Shown one piece after another: positions 16,183 to 25,387 of a stretch of 64,000 nt of DNA. Made by a program: the position numbers and the translations under genes. Location: assembly GCF_021390395.1 (NCBI RefSeq), contig NZ_JAJUWT010000025.1, forward strand, positions 117,065-181,064. The letters are read 5' to 3'. Each line of letters opens with the position of its first letter. Position 1 is the stretch's first letter. The stretch comes from Saccharothrix sp. S26 (GTDB taxonomy: Bacteria; Actinomycetota; Actinomycetes; Mycobacteriales; Pseudonocardiaceae). Under the pieces are notes generated by a model. That model was not told the origin of the DNA and made no database searches. It saw only the letters and a list, made by a program, of their open reading frames with translations.

Positions 16183-16831
16183 CGCTCGCCGGTCGGCGGG
16201 GCTCGGTCGCGGGCTTGGTGGCTCGGTGCGGAGGGGCGCTCGCCGGGTCGAGGGCAAACCGGCGGGGCGCTACCCGAAGTGGTGTTGATGCGCGGGGACG
16301 TCGGGCTCGTTGCGGGGCGCGAGCCGGTACCTCGGTCGAGGGAATTCAGGTTGAGGGCGACGCAGCGGCGGGTTGGCTCGCCGGTGCGGGGTGCGGGGTG
16401 CGGGGTGCGGGGTGCGCGGGTGTGGCGGTGCCGGGGGTGCCGGGGGTGCCGGGGGGTGAGGCGGTGCGCGGTGAGGCGGTCTGGCCGGTCGACTGTCTGA
16501 GTGGTGGCTGTGATGAGCGGTGGCGGGGGTGCGGCGGTGGGGCGGTGCCGGGGGTGCCCGGCGGTGTCGGGGATGTGGAGGGTGCGGTGTGGGCGGGTGC
16601 GAGACGAGGCGGGGTGAAGGCTGGCCGGTGCGGTGCGGTGCGGTGCGGTGCGGTGCGGTGCGGTGCGGTGCGGTGGGGTGGGGTGGGGTGGCGGTGCGGT
16701 GGGTGGCGTAGGTGCCGGGTGGGGAGGTCGGGGGCGGTGGTTGGCGGGTGGTCGGGTGGGTCAGGGTTGGTCAGGTGGTGGGGATGGAGGGGCAGTGGGG
16801 TGTGTGAGGTGGATGGCGGCTGGTAGGGGTG
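16183..16831. repeat. G-rich low-complexity intergenic region with short tandem repeats
   Basis: A 649-bp stretch between whiG and the M23 gene with no credible gene on either strand. The + strand is strongly G-over-C. It holds GTGCGGG four times in tandem at 16384-16411, a 9-bp GTGCCGGGG unit about three times from 16428, and CGGTG exactly ten times at 16626-16675, followed by GGGTG runs that could form G-quadruplexes. It looks slippage-prone and could differ in length between strains. Confidence 0.85.
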
Positions 16832-17419
16832 TTATCGCAGGTCAGAGTTAGTCTGGCGGGAGATGTGGGAGTGGTGGGTGGAGGGGGGAGTGCGGTTTGG
16901 GGTGGTCCGGCTTGGGAGGAGGCGGACGCGGCCGTTGGTCAGGAGGTGCAGTGGGTCCAGGTAGGTGTGGGTGTCGGGTGGGGTTCGGCGGATGGCGCCC
17001 CAGTGCAGGCAGGACGGGGTCGGGCAGCCCTCGTGGCCCGCGGTGAGGGTGCCGATCGGGGTTCCTCGGGGCACGTGTTGGCCTCGCTGGACGGTGGGGG
17101 TCACCGGTTCGTAGGTGGTGCGCAGGCCGCCCGCGTGCAGCAACGAGACCACCGTGCGGTGGGCTACCGGGCCCGCGTGCAGCACCACGGCGTCGGCGGC
17201 GGCCAGGACCGGTGTGCCCGGTGGGGCGGCCAGGTCGACGCCGCGGTGGCCGGCGGCGTACTCGGTGGCCGGGGCCTCGAAGGCTCGGACGACCTGGTGC
17301 GGTGGGGCCAGTGGCCAGGCGAAGCGCGGTGGCTTGGCGGCGTGGCCGGTCGGGGCCAGGGGTAGGGTCGTGGCGGCTGTCAAGGCCAGGACCAGCAGTG
17401 TTCGCATCGTGGGAGTCAT
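16832..17419 (-). CDS. Secreted M23 family peptidase (LytM-like)
   Basis: A 195-residue exported zinc peptidase likely to cut peptidoglycan cross-links. The N-terminus MTPTMRTLLVLALTAATT, ending near GHAA, is a signal peptide. The metal motif HxxxD is in GHRGVDLAAPPGTPV, and the final ligand His is in CLHWGAIR, the form usual in actinobacterial members. The last about 35 residues after LLTNGR are Arg/Pro/Ser/Thr-rich and run into the low-complexity region. The start at 17419 fits the signal peptide; the frame is open further upstream but reads poorly. The paired TTGTCCACA boxes lie about 52 nt upstream. It is convergent with whiG and divergent from rpsB. Confidence 0.88.
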   Translation of the reverse strand: MTPTMRTLLVLALTAATTLPLAPTGHAAKPPRFAWPLAPPHQVVRAFEAPATEYAAGHRGVDLAAPPGTPVLAAADAVVLHAGPVAHRTVVSLLHAGGLRTTYEPVTPTVQRGQHVPRGTPIGTLTAGHEGCPTPSCLHWGAIRRTPPDTHTYLDPLHLLTNGRVRLLPSRTTPNRTPPSTHHSHISRQTNSDLR

Positions 17420-17770
17420 GGGTCCAGCGTGGCGGCGCGGACCGGGGGCTACCAGTGGCTTCTCGCCACCTGTGGACAACTCGGTGGCCTGTGGACAACT
17501 GCGGGCCCGGTTCGTGGTTCTCCGGCCTGTCGGCGTACACTCGGTCCGCGGCCCGTGTGAGTGCGGGGCGACTTCGCGTGCCAATGCAGATCCGACCAAG
17601 TTTTCGGCGTGGTCGAGTCACGGCGTCCGGCGGTCCTGAGGTGAGACGCCTCCGGTTCGGACGGCGGCAGGGGCACCAGGGCGGCGGTCCGACCCGGCCC
17701 GCCGCGATGAACCGGAACGCGCGCCGGCCCACCGCCAGGCGCGCCTGAACGAAGAGGTGCGAACCCGGCC
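17420..17770. promoter_or_regulatory. Divergent intergenic region between the M23 gene and rpsB
   Basis: 351 bp without a gene. The left part carries the paired TTGTCCACA boxes facing the M23 gene; the right part is the long rpsB leader, in which I see no confident promoter hexamers. An AGAGGTGCGAAC ribosome-binding region precedes rpsB. Confidence 0.6.
17472..17499 (-). promoter_or_regulatory. Pair of DnaA-box-like sites upstream of the M23 peptidase gene
   Basis: TGTGGACAA at 17472-17480 and 17491-17499 (TTGTCCACA on the minus strand), starts 19 bp apart, oriented toward the M23 gene. Sequence, spacing and orientation match the pair at 10252-10279. The wider context CCTGTGGACAACT is repeated directly at both copies. 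Confidence 0.6.
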
Positions 17771-18634
<864 letters not shown>

Positions 18635-18788
18635 TCCGCGCGCACGCCGCGCCTGCCTCGACCACGGCGGGCGCGGCGTGCGCACCGGGCCAGCACCGAC
18701 CGGCTCACCACCGCACCACACCCCAGCGCGTACACGCGTCGGCGAGCGAAGCCGACGATCAGACCGCAGAAGGAACGGAAATCGCACG

Positions 18789-19604
18789 ATGGCGAACTAC
18801 ACCGCCGCTGACGTGAAGCGCCTCCGCGAGCTGACCGCCGCAGGCATGATGGACTGCAAGAAGGCGCTTGAGGAAGCCGACGGCGACTTCGACAAGGCGG
18901 TCGAGATCCTGCGCATCAAGGGCGCCAAGGACGTCGGCAAGCGCGCCGAGCGCACGACCTCCAACGGCCTGGTCGTGGCCGAGGACGGCGTGATGATCGA
19001 GCTGCGCTGCGAGACGGACTTCGTCGCCAAGAACGCCGACTTCCAGGAGCTGGCCTCCCGGATCGTCGCGGTCGCCAAGGCCACCCGCCCGGCGGACGTC
19101 GAGGTCCTCAAGGCCACCGACCTCGACGGCAAGGCCGTCGACGCGGTCGTCCAGGAGTTCTCCGCCAAGATCGGCGAGAAGCTGGAGCTGGCGAAGGTCG
19201 CCGTCTTCGACGGCACCGTGACCACCTACCTGCACCGCCGCGCCGCCGACCTGCCGCCCGCCGTCGGCGTCGTGGTCGAGTACACCGGCGACAACGAAGA
19301 GGCCGCCCGCGGCGCCGCGATGCAGATCGCCGCGATGCGTCCCCGCTACCTCACCCGCGACGAGGTCCCCGCGGACGTGGTGGCCAACGAGCGCCGCATC
19401 GCCGAGGAGACCGCTCGCGAGGAGGGCAAGCCGGAGGCGGCGCTGTCCAAGATCGTCGAGGGTCGCGTGAACGGCTTCTTCAAGGACGTCGTGCTCCTGG
19501 AGCAGGCGTCCGTGACGGAGTCCAAGAAGACCGTCAAGGCCGTGCTGGACGAGGCCGGTGTCACCGTGACCCGCTTCGCCCGGTTCGAGGTCGGCCAGGC
19601 CTGA
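18789..19604 (+). CDS. tsf: Elongation factor Ts
   Basis: Nucleotide exchange factor for EF-Tu, 271 residues. MANYTAADVKRLRELT, the signature LTAAGMMDCKKALEEADGD, and the core VVVEYTGDNEEAARGAAMQI identify it. The ATG is preceded by GAAGGAACGGAAATCGC. It follows rpsB after 154 bp and ends just before a strong hairpin, which may cut the expression of the downstream genes. Confidence 0.98.
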   Translation: MANYTAADVKRLRELTAAGMMDCKKALEEADGDFDKAVEILRIKGAKDVGKRAERTTSNGLVVAEDGVMIELRCETDFVAKNADFQELASRIVAVAKATRPADVEVLKATDLDGKAVDAVVQEFSAKIGEKLELAKVAVFDGTVTTYLHRRAADLPPAVGVVVEYTGDNEEAARGAAMQIAAMRPRYLTRDEVPADVVANERRIAEETAREEGKPEAALSKIVEGRVNGFFKDVVLLEQASVTESKKTVKAVLDEAGVTVTRFARFEVGQA

Positions 19605-19612
19605 TTCGCGTG

Positions 19613-19649
19613 AGGGCGGGGTTGCGCGCAGTCGTCGCGACCCCGCCCT
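19613..19649 (+). terminator. Hairpin between tsf and pyrH
   Basis: 14-bp stem with one G-U pair, arms 19613-19626 and 19636-19649 (AGGGCGGGGTTGCG and partner), 9-nt loop, then TTG. It lies in the 67-bp tsf-pyrH gap and could be a partial terminator separating the ribosomal genes from pyrH-frr-cdsA. Confidence 0.8.
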
Positions 19650-19671
19650 TGCCGTGTCCAGAGGAGCACCT

Positions 19672-20454
19672 GTGAGCGCAGAGGTAGACCACGCGAAATC
19701 GGATCACGCCGACGACGAGCCGATCCACGGCTACCGCCGGGTGATGCTCAAGCTGGGCGGCGAGATGTTCGGCGGTGGCGGGGTCGGCGTCGACCCCGAC
19801 GTCGTGCAGACCGTCTCACGCCAGATCGCCGCGGTCGTCCGAACAGGGGTCCAGGTCGCGGTCGTCATCGGCGGCGGCAACTTCTTCCGCGGCGCGGAGC
19901 TCCAGCAGCGCGGCATGGACCGCAGCCGCGCCGACTACATGGGCATGCTCGGCACCGTGATGAACTGCCTGGCCCTGCAGGACTTCCTGGAGCGCGAGCA
20001 CGGCATCGAGACCCGGGTGCAGACCGCCATCACGATGGGCCAGATCGCCGAGTCCTACATCCCCCGCCGGGCCATGCGGCACCTCGACAAGGGGCGCGTG
20101 GTGATCTTCGGCGGCGGCGCGGGCATGCCGTACTTCTCGACCGACACCACGGCCGCGCAGCGCGCGCTGGAGATCGGTTGCGACGTCGTGCTGATGGCCA
20201 AGGCCGTGGACGGCGTCTACACGGCGGACCCCAAGACCGACCCGGACGCGCTGATGTTCGACAACATCACCCACCGGGAAGTGCTCGAACGGGGCCTGAA
20301 TGTCGCCGACGCGACCGCGTTCAGCCTGTGCATGGACAACAACATGCCGATCATGGTCTTCAACCTGCTCACCGAGGGGAACATCGCGCGAGCCGTGCGC
20401 GGTGAGAAGATCGGCACGCTGGTGAGCACCCCCGGTGGTCGCCCGTCCTTCTAG
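19672..20454 (+). CDS. pyrH: UMP kinase (uridylate kinase)
   Basis: Phosphorylates UMP to UDP in pyrimidine synthesis; the bacterial enzyme is a hexameric amino-acid-kinase-fold protein. Seen: YRRVMLKLGGEMFGG, VVIGGGNFFRG, DYMGMLGTVMNCLALQ, and GCDVVLMAKAVDGVYTADP. The GTG at 19672 follows GAGGAG with good spacing; an earlier in-frame GTG at 19654 would overlap that site. The product is 260 residues, with about 25 extra residues ahead of the core. Confidence 0.97.
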   Translation: MSAEVDHAKSDHADDEPIHGYRRVMLKLGGEMFGGGGVGVDPDVVQTVSRQIAAVVRTGVQVAVVIGGGNFFRGAELQQRGMDRSRADYMGMLGTVMNCLALQDFLEREHGIETRVQTAITMGQIAESYIPRRAMRHLDKGRVVIFGGGAGMPYFSTDTTAAQRALEIGCDVVLMAKAVDGVYTADPKTDPDALMFDNITHREVLERGLNVADATAFSLCMDNNMPIMVFNLLTEGNIARAVRGEKIGTLVSTPGGRPSF

Positions 20455-20500
20455 ACCTGCTGGGATTCGAGCCGAACTGCGCACACCAAGGGAGTCAGTC

Positions 20501-21058
20501 GTGATTGACGAGACCCTCCTCGACGCCGAGGAGAAGATGGAAAAAGCGGTGTCCGTGGCGAAGGAGGACCTGGCCGCGGTGCGCACCGGCCGTGCCAACC
20601 CCTCGATGTTCTCCCGCATCGTGGTCGAGTACTACGGTTCGCCCACCCCGCTCAACCAGCTGGCCAGCGTCGCCATCCCGGAAGCGCGCATGGCGGTGAT
20701 CAAGCCCTACGACGCCAGCCAGCTCAACGCCGTCGAGAAGGCCATCCGCGACTCCGACCTGGGCGTGAACCCCAGCAACGACGGCTCGATCATCCGCGTG
20801 GTGATCCCGCAGCTGTCCGAGGAACGCCGCCGCGAGATGGTCAAGGTCGCCAAGGGCAAGGGCGAGGACGCCAAGGTGTCCATCCGCAACATCCGCCGCA
20901 AGGCGAAGGAAGAGCTGGACCGCCTGGTCAAGGACGGTGAGGTCGGCGAGGACGAGGGCACCAGGGCCGAGAAGGAACTGGAGAACGTCACCCACCGCTA
21001 CGTCGCCCAGATCGACGAGCTCGTCAAGCACAAGGAAGCCGAGCTGCTCGAGGTCTAG
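20501..21058 (+). CDS. frr: Ribosome recycling factor
   Basis: Splits post-termination ribosomes with EF-G. The 185-residue length is standard. Landmarks are VIDETLLDAEEKMEKAV at the start, VRTGRANPSMF, YYGSPTPLNQLA, and NIRRKAKEELDRL. The GTG at 20501 follows GGGAGTCAGTC; the frame is open upstream but this start gives the usual length. It lies 46 nt after pyrH and 70 nt before cdsA. Confidence 0.98.
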   Translation: MIDETLLDAEEKMEKAVSVAKEDLAAVRTGRANPSMFSRIVVEYYGSPTPLNQLASVAIPEARMAVIKPYDASQLNAVEKAIRDSDLGVNPSNDGSIIRVVIPQLSEERRREMVKVAKGKGEDAKVSIRNIRRKAKEELDRLVKDGEVGEDEGTRAEKELENVTHRYVAQIDELVKHKEAELLEV

Positions 21059-21128
21059 TGACCTCGGCGGGTCCGGTCGGGAGTCCGCGCGCGGTGGCCG
21101 GTGGACGGCCGTGATGGGAGCACAACAG

Positions 21129-21980
21129 GTGTCAGGCGGCGGTGACCAGGGCGCGCCGGGGAAGAGTGCGTCACGCGCAGGGCGCAACCTGCCCGCGGCC
21201 ATCGCCGTGGGCGTCGGCTTGGGCGCGGTCATCCTCGTCGCGCTGCTGACGGTGCGGCAGCTGTTCGTCGGCGTGGTCGCGATCGCCGTCGCGGTGGCGA
21301 TGTACGAGCTGGCGGGCGCGTTGCGGCGCGGCGCGGGCATCCGCGTGGGCCTGGTGCCCGTGCTGCTGGGCGGTCAGGCCGTGGTGTGGCTGGCCTGGCC
21401 GTACGAGCGCGGCGGCGTGCTGAGCGCGTTCGTGGTGACGATCCTGGTGTGCCTGCTCTGGCGGCTCAAGGACGGCGCGGACGGTTACCTGCGCGACGTC
21501 ACCGCGTCCATCTTCACGGTCGCCTACGTGGCCGTGTTCGCGGCCTTCGCGGTCATGCTGGTGGTGCCGGACGACGGCGTGTTCCGCGTCCTGGCGTTCC
21601 TGATCGGCGTGGTCCTGTCCGACACCGGCGGCTACGTGGCCGGCGTGCTGTTCGGCAAGCACCCGATGGCCCCCACCATCAGCCCGAAGAAGTCCTGGGA
21701 GGGTTTCGCGGGCTCGATGGTGGCGGGCATGGTCGGCGGTGCGCTCACCGTGGGCCTGATGCTGGACGGCCAGTGGTGGCAGGGCGTGCTGTTCGGCGCG
21801 GCCCTGGTGGTCACCGCGACCGCGGGCGACCTGGTCGAGTCGCTGATCAAGCGCGACCTGGGGATCAAGGACATGGGCACGCTGCTGCCCGGTCACGGCG
21901 GCCTGATGGACCGGATGGACTCGCTGCTGCCGTCCGCCGTGGTCGCCTGGCTGCTGCTGCACGTGTTCGTGCCCGGCTAG
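21129..21980 (+). CDS. cdsA: Phosphatidate cytidylyltransferase
   Basis: Integral membrane enzyme making CDP-diacylglycerol from phosphatidate and CTP. The family signature SLIKRDLGIKDMGTLLPGHG followed by GLMDRMDS is intact, preceded by the FGKHPMAPTISPKKSWEG segment. About eight membrane segments are visible. The GTG at 21129 has GGAG 8 nt upstream; an ATG at 21114 is the alternative start. Its stop overlaps the stop of the convergent VOC gene by 4 nt (CTAG). Confidence 0.95.
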   Translation: MSGGGDQGAPGKSASRAGRNLPAAIAVGVGLGAVILVALLTVRQLFVGVVAIAVAVAMYELAGALRRGAGIRVGLVPVLLGGQAVVWLAWPYERGGVLSAFVVTILVCLLWRLKDGADGYLRDVTASIFTVAYVAVFAAFAVMLVVPDDGVFRVLAFLIGVVLSDTGGYVAGVLFGKHPMAPTISPKKSWEGFAGSMVAGMVGGALTVGLMLDGQWWQGVLFGAALVVTATAGDLVESLIKRDLGIKDMGTLLPGHGGLMDRMDSLLPSAVVAWLLLHVFVPG

Positions 21981-22798
21981 TCGTCGTACGGGTCGTCCAC
22001 CCGGGTCTCGGTGGCGTCCTCCTCCGGCAACGGCGTGGTGCGGGACGGGTCGATGACCGAGAACACCGCGCCCGTGTGGTCGGCGACGACCGTGATCCGG
22101 CCGAACGGCGTGTCGTACGGCTCCACGGTCACGCGCCCGCCCAGCTCCAGCACCCGGGACGCGGCGGAGTCCGTGCCGATCTCCGGCGCGGCGGTGAAGT
22201 ACACCATCCAGTGCGCCGGCGTGTCCGGCGCGAACGCCCGGCCCATCCGCTGACGCCCGAGCACGGTGTGCCCCTGCACGGCCCAGAGCGTGTAGTCGAC
22301 CGCCTGACCATCACCGATCTGGGTGATCTCGTACCCGCACAGCTCGCCGAAGAACTCGTCCGCCGCCTGCCCGTCCCGCGTGTTCAGCTCGGCCCACGCG
22401 TACGCGCCGTGGCCGTCCGTGCCGAACACCCAATCGGGTGGAACGTGCCGGAAGCCGACCACCGCGCCGGTCGGGTCGGCGAGCACCGTGACGGTGTCCG
22501 AGGGCTCCCCGAGCACGTGCCCGCCCAACACCTGCGCCTTCTCCGCCGTGGCACGCGAGTGCGGCGTGTTCAGGTACAGCGTCCACGCGCTCGGCTGTTC
22601 GGCGACCACCAGTTCGGCCACCGGCACCCCGTCGACCAGCGCGATCGCGTTGCCCGGCGCGTCGGCGAAGTTCCAGCCGAACAGGCCCGAGTAGAAGTCG
22701 ATCGCGGCCGGCAGGTCGGTGGTGGCGATGTCGACCCAGCACGGCGCTCCGTGGTGCTGCTCGGCCAGGGCGGGGGAATTGGGGACGATCGACACCAC
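21977..22798 (-). CDS. VOC family protein with two glyoxalase-like domains
   Basis: A 273-residue protein with two vicinal-oxygen-chelate domains, residues about 15-130 and 140-255. Each has the hallmark start: CWVDIATTDLPAAIDFYSGL and YAWAELNTRDGQAADEFFGE. This layout is common in small actinobacterial proteins annotated as glyoxalase/bleomycin-resistance-like; some bind hydroxylated compounds, but no substrate can be assigned. It is transcribed away from the methyltransferase gene at 22851 across a 52-bp divergent spacer. Confidence 0.88.
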   Translation of the reverse strand: MVSIVPNSPALAEQHHGAPCWVDIATTDLPAAIDFYSGLFGWNFADAPGNAIALVDGVPVAELVVAEQPSAWTLYLNTPHSRATAEKAQVLGGHVLGEPSDTVTVLADPTGAVVGFRHVPPDWVFGTDGHGAYAWAELNTRDGQAADEFFGELCGYEITQIGDGQAVDYTLWAVQGHTVLGRQRMGRAFAPDTPAHWMVYFTAAPEIGTDSAASRVLELGGRVTVEPYDTPFGRITVVADHTGAVFSVIDPSRTTPLPEEDATETRVDDPYDD

Positions 22799-22850
22799 GT
22801 ACCTCCTGCGAGCCGATTATTCGATCACGCTACGGCTCTAGAGTCGTCCC

Positions 22851-23597
22851 GTGAAGGGATTCGTACGCGCCGCGTTGGCCGCGGTCCGGCCGGTCGACGT
22901 CCTGCCGAGCCCGAACATCTGGCACTGGCCCGAGGTCTACGAGGTCGAGAACCGCGCGCAGGACGTGGACGGCGCGATCTGGAGCGCGCTGCGCGAGGAG
23001 TGCGACTGGGTCGGGCGGGACGTGGTGGACGTGGGCTGCGGCGACGGGTTCCACCTGCCGGTGTTCGCCCGACAGGCCCGTTCGGTGATCGGCGTCGAGC
23101 CGCACCCTCCGCTGGTGCAGCGCGCTCGGGCACGTGTGGCGGACGTGCCGAACGCCGAGGCGGTGGCCGGGCCCGCGCAACGCCTGCCGCTGCGTGACGC
23201 GACCGCGGACCTGGTGCACGCGCGCACCGCGTACTTCTTCGGCCCGGGCTGCGAACCCGGCCTGCGCGAGGCCGACCGCGTGCTGCGGCCCGGCGGCGCG
23301 CTGGCGATCGTGGACCTCGACGGCCTCGCCGAGCCGTACGGGCCGTGGTTGTGCGCCGACGAGCCGCGGTACAACCCCGTGGACGTGGAGCGCTTCTTCG
23401 CCGACCAGGGGTTCTCGTTGCGCCGCGTGCGCGCGCTGTGGCGGTTCGAGAGCCGTGCGGACCTGGAGGCGGTGTTGCGCATCGAGTTCTCCGCGGCGAT
23501 CGCGGAGAAGGCCATCGCGCGCACGCCCGGCCTGTCGTTCGAGGTCGGCTACCGCGTGCACGTGCGGCGCAAGCCCGCCGGGATTGTGCTGCCCTGA
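22851..23597 (+). CDS. Class I SAM-dependent methyltransferase
   Basis: A 248-residue Rossmann-fold methyltransferase. Motif I is VVDVGCGDGFHLP, motif II VIGVEPHPP, with the post-motif LPLRDATADLVHARTA and VLRPGGALAIVDLDG. The substrate is unknown; the fold resembles small-molecule enzymes of the UbiE/Methyltransf_11 type. The GTG start is 52 bp from the divergent VOC gene. The aldo/keto reductase gene follows 24 bp later, possibly in one transcript. Confidence 0.88.
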   Translation: MKGFVRAALAAVRPVDVLPSPNIWHWPEVYEVENRAQDVDGAIWSALREECDWVGRDVVDVGCGDGFHLPVFARQARSVIGVEPHPPLVQRARARVADVPNAEAVAGPAQRLPLRDATADLVHARTAYFFGPGCEPGLREADRVLRPGGALAIVDLDGLAEPYGPWLCADEPRYNPVDVERFFADQGFSLRRVRALWRFESRADLEAVLRIEFSAAIAEKAIARTPGLSFEVGYRVHVRRKPAGIVLP

Positions 23598-23621
23598 TAG
23601 CGCTCACATAGGATCCGGACC

Positions 23622-24605
23622 GTGGAGAACAGGAACGCGGGCAGGTTGGGTCGGCAGGTCGGGGTCGTGGGTCTGGGCTGCTGGCAGCTCGGCGCCGACT
23701 GGGGCCAGGTCGAGGAGTCCGACGCGCTGGCTGTGCTGCACGCGGCCGCCGACACCGGCGTGAACTTCTTCGACACCGCCGACGTCTACGGCGACGGCCG
23801 CAGCGAGACGCTGATCGGCAAGTTCCTCCGCGAGCGCGGCGACGCGGGCATCACGGTCGCCACCAAGATGGGCCGCCGCGTCGACCAGACGCCGGAGAAC
23901 TACACCCGCGAGAACTTCCTGGCCTGGAACGACCGGTCGCGCGCCAACCTCGGCGTGGACACGCTCGACCTGGTCCAGCTGCACTGCCCGCCGACCCCGG
24001 TCTACTCGACCGACGAGGTGTTCGACGCGCTGGACGAGATGGTCGAGGCCAAGCGGATCGCCGCGTACGGCGTGAGCGTGGAGACCGTCGAGGAGGCGCT
24101 GACCGCGATCGCCCGGCCGGGTGTCGCGAGCGTCCAGATCATCCTGAACGCGCTGCGGCTCAAGCCGCTGGAGCGGGTGCTGCCCGCGGCGGCGGAAGCG
24201 GGCGTGGCGATCATCGCCCGCGTCCCGCTCGCCTCGGGGCTGCTGTCCGGCAAGTACACGGCGTCGACCACGTTCTCCGCGGACGACCACCGCAACTACA
24301 ACCGCAACGGTGACGCGTTCGACGTCGGCGAGACGTTCTCCGGCGTGCCGTTCGAGGTGGGCCTGGAGGCGGTGGAGCGGCTGCGGCCCCTCGTGCCCGC
24401 CGGCGCGACCATGGCGCAGTTCGCGCTGCGGTGGGTCGTGGACCAGCCCGGCGTCACGGTGGTCATCCCCGGCGCCCGCAACGCCGAGCAGGCGCGCGCC
24501 AACTCGGCCGCCGCGGACCTCGCGCCGTTGCTGGCGGAGGCGCTGGACGAGGTCCGGGCTGTGTACGACTCGCTGATCCGGCCGCTGGTCCACGACCGCT
24601 GGTAG
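23622..24605 (+). CDS. Aldo/keto reductase
   Basis: A 327-residue NADPH-dependent oxidoreductase of the AKR superfamily. The N-terminal VVGLGCWQLGADWG, the catalytic DTADVYGDGRSE (Asp and Tyr), the Lys in VATKMGRR and the His in VQLHCPPTP complete the tetrad, and WVVDQPGVTVVIPGARNAEQ is the cofactor-binding end. The natural substrate is unknown. It runs into the convergent PadR gene with one base between stops. Confidence 0.92.
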   Translation: MENRNAGRLGRQVGVVGLGCWQLGADWGQVEESDALAVLHAAADTGVNFFDTADVYGDGRSETLIGKFLRERGDAGITVATKMGRRVDQTPENYTRENFLAWNDRSRANLGVDTLDLVQLHCPPTPVYSTDEVFDALDEMVEAKRIAAYGVSVETVEEALTAIARPGVASVQIILNALRLKPLERVLPAAAEAGVAIIARVPLASGLLSGKYTASTTFSADDHRNYNRNGDAFDVGETFSGVPFEVGLEAVERLRPLVPAGATMAQFALRWVVDQPGVTVVIPGARNAEQARANSAAADLAPLLAEALDEVRAVYDSLIRPLVHDRW

Positions 24606-24606
24606 G

Positions 24607-25254
24607 TCACTCCTCGGCGGTGTCCTCCTCGACGTCGAGCTCGCCGAGGATCGCGTACAGCTTGCGGCGGGCCTCGCCGATCACCTCGACGGCGCGGGCC
24701 TGCTGTTCGCGCGTGCCCGCGTGGGCCATCTGCTGCATGGCCGCGTGCAGGTGGCGTGCCGCCGTGCGCAGCTTCGCCGCGTGCGCGCCCAGGTCGTCGG
24801 TGACCTGCTGCCAGGGCGGCGCGCCGTCGAGGTTCGCCGCCTCGTCCCGACCGGTCTCGGTCAGCGTGAACAGCTTCTTGCCGCCCGCCTCCTCGGTGGA
24901 GGCGACGAGGCCCTCGTCGGCCAGCAGTTGCAGGGTCGGGTAGACCGAGCCGGGGCTGGGGCGCCAGAGGCCGTCGGTGCGGCGGCCGATCTCCTGGATC
25001 ATCTCGTAGCCGTGCATGGGGCGTTCGGCGAGCAGCGTGAGGACCGCCGCGCGGACGTTGCCCTTGCGCTGCCTGCCGCCGCGACCCCGGCCGTGGCCGA
25101 AGAAGCCCGGTGGCTCGGGCGGCAGGGGCGGTCCGGGGAACGGGCCGCCGCGGTCGAAGCCGCCGCCGCCGAACCCCCGTCGCGGGTCGCCGAAGCCGTG
25201 CTCGCGGTGCAGCCGGTGGTCGTGGTGCCGGTGTCCGTGTCCGTGGAAGTGCAT
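24607..25254 (-). CDS. PadR family regulator with a histidine-rich N-terminus
   Basis: A 215-residue transcription regulator. The PadR winged helix covers about residues 65-145: NVRAAVLTLLAERPMHGYEM, GSVYPTLQLLADEGLV and KKLFTLTETGRDE, followed by a helical dimerisation tail. The first 19 residues hold nine His (MHFHGHGHRHHDHRLHREH), then a Gly/Pro/Phe/Arg-rich stretch, a putative metal-binding extension. The divergent spacer to rlmN contains A/T-rich palindromic DNA unusual for this genome, probably its operator. Target genes are not obvious apart from itself. Confidence 0.9.
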   Translation of the reverse strand: MHFHGHGHRHHDHRLHREHGFGDPRRGFGGGGFDRGGPFPGPPLPPEPPGFFGHGRGRGGRQRKGNVRAAVLTLLAERPMHGYEMIQEIGRRTDGLWRPSPGSVYPTLQLLADEGLVASTEEAGGKKLFTLTETGRDEAANLDGAPPWQQVTDDLGAHAAKLRTAARHLHAAMQQMAHAGTREQQARAVEVIGEARRKLYAILGELDVEEDTAEE

Positions 25255-25280
25255 CGTCTTGCTCCTTTACGTCGATCGGT

Positions 25281-25320
25281 TTCGACGTGTCGACGATATA
25301 TCGGAACGTATCGCGATGCA
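25281..25320. promoter_or_regulatory. Probable PadR operator/promoter region
   Basis: An A/T-rich island in the PadR-rlmN divergent spacer with palindrome CGATATATCG (25294-25303) and a nearby CGTATCGCGATGC, plus TTCGACGTGTCGA just before. It sits 40-60 bp upstream of the PadR start, the usual place for autoregulation. Confidence 0.5.
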
Positions 25321-25387
25321 ACGGTGATGGCGGTCGCAGCCGCCGTGGTCCTGGGCACGTCGTGCGCGTGGGACACTGGACGGTGCT

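Noticed and set aside
16384..16675. Tandem repeats considered as a CRISPR array
   Set aside because: Units are 5-9 bp without spacers, and no cas genes are present. They are simple-sequence repeats.
16116..16826. Plus-strand frame through the G-rich intergenic region
   Set aside because: It overlaps the end of whiG, reads as Gly/Arg/Trp/Cys-rich repeats and has no start signal.
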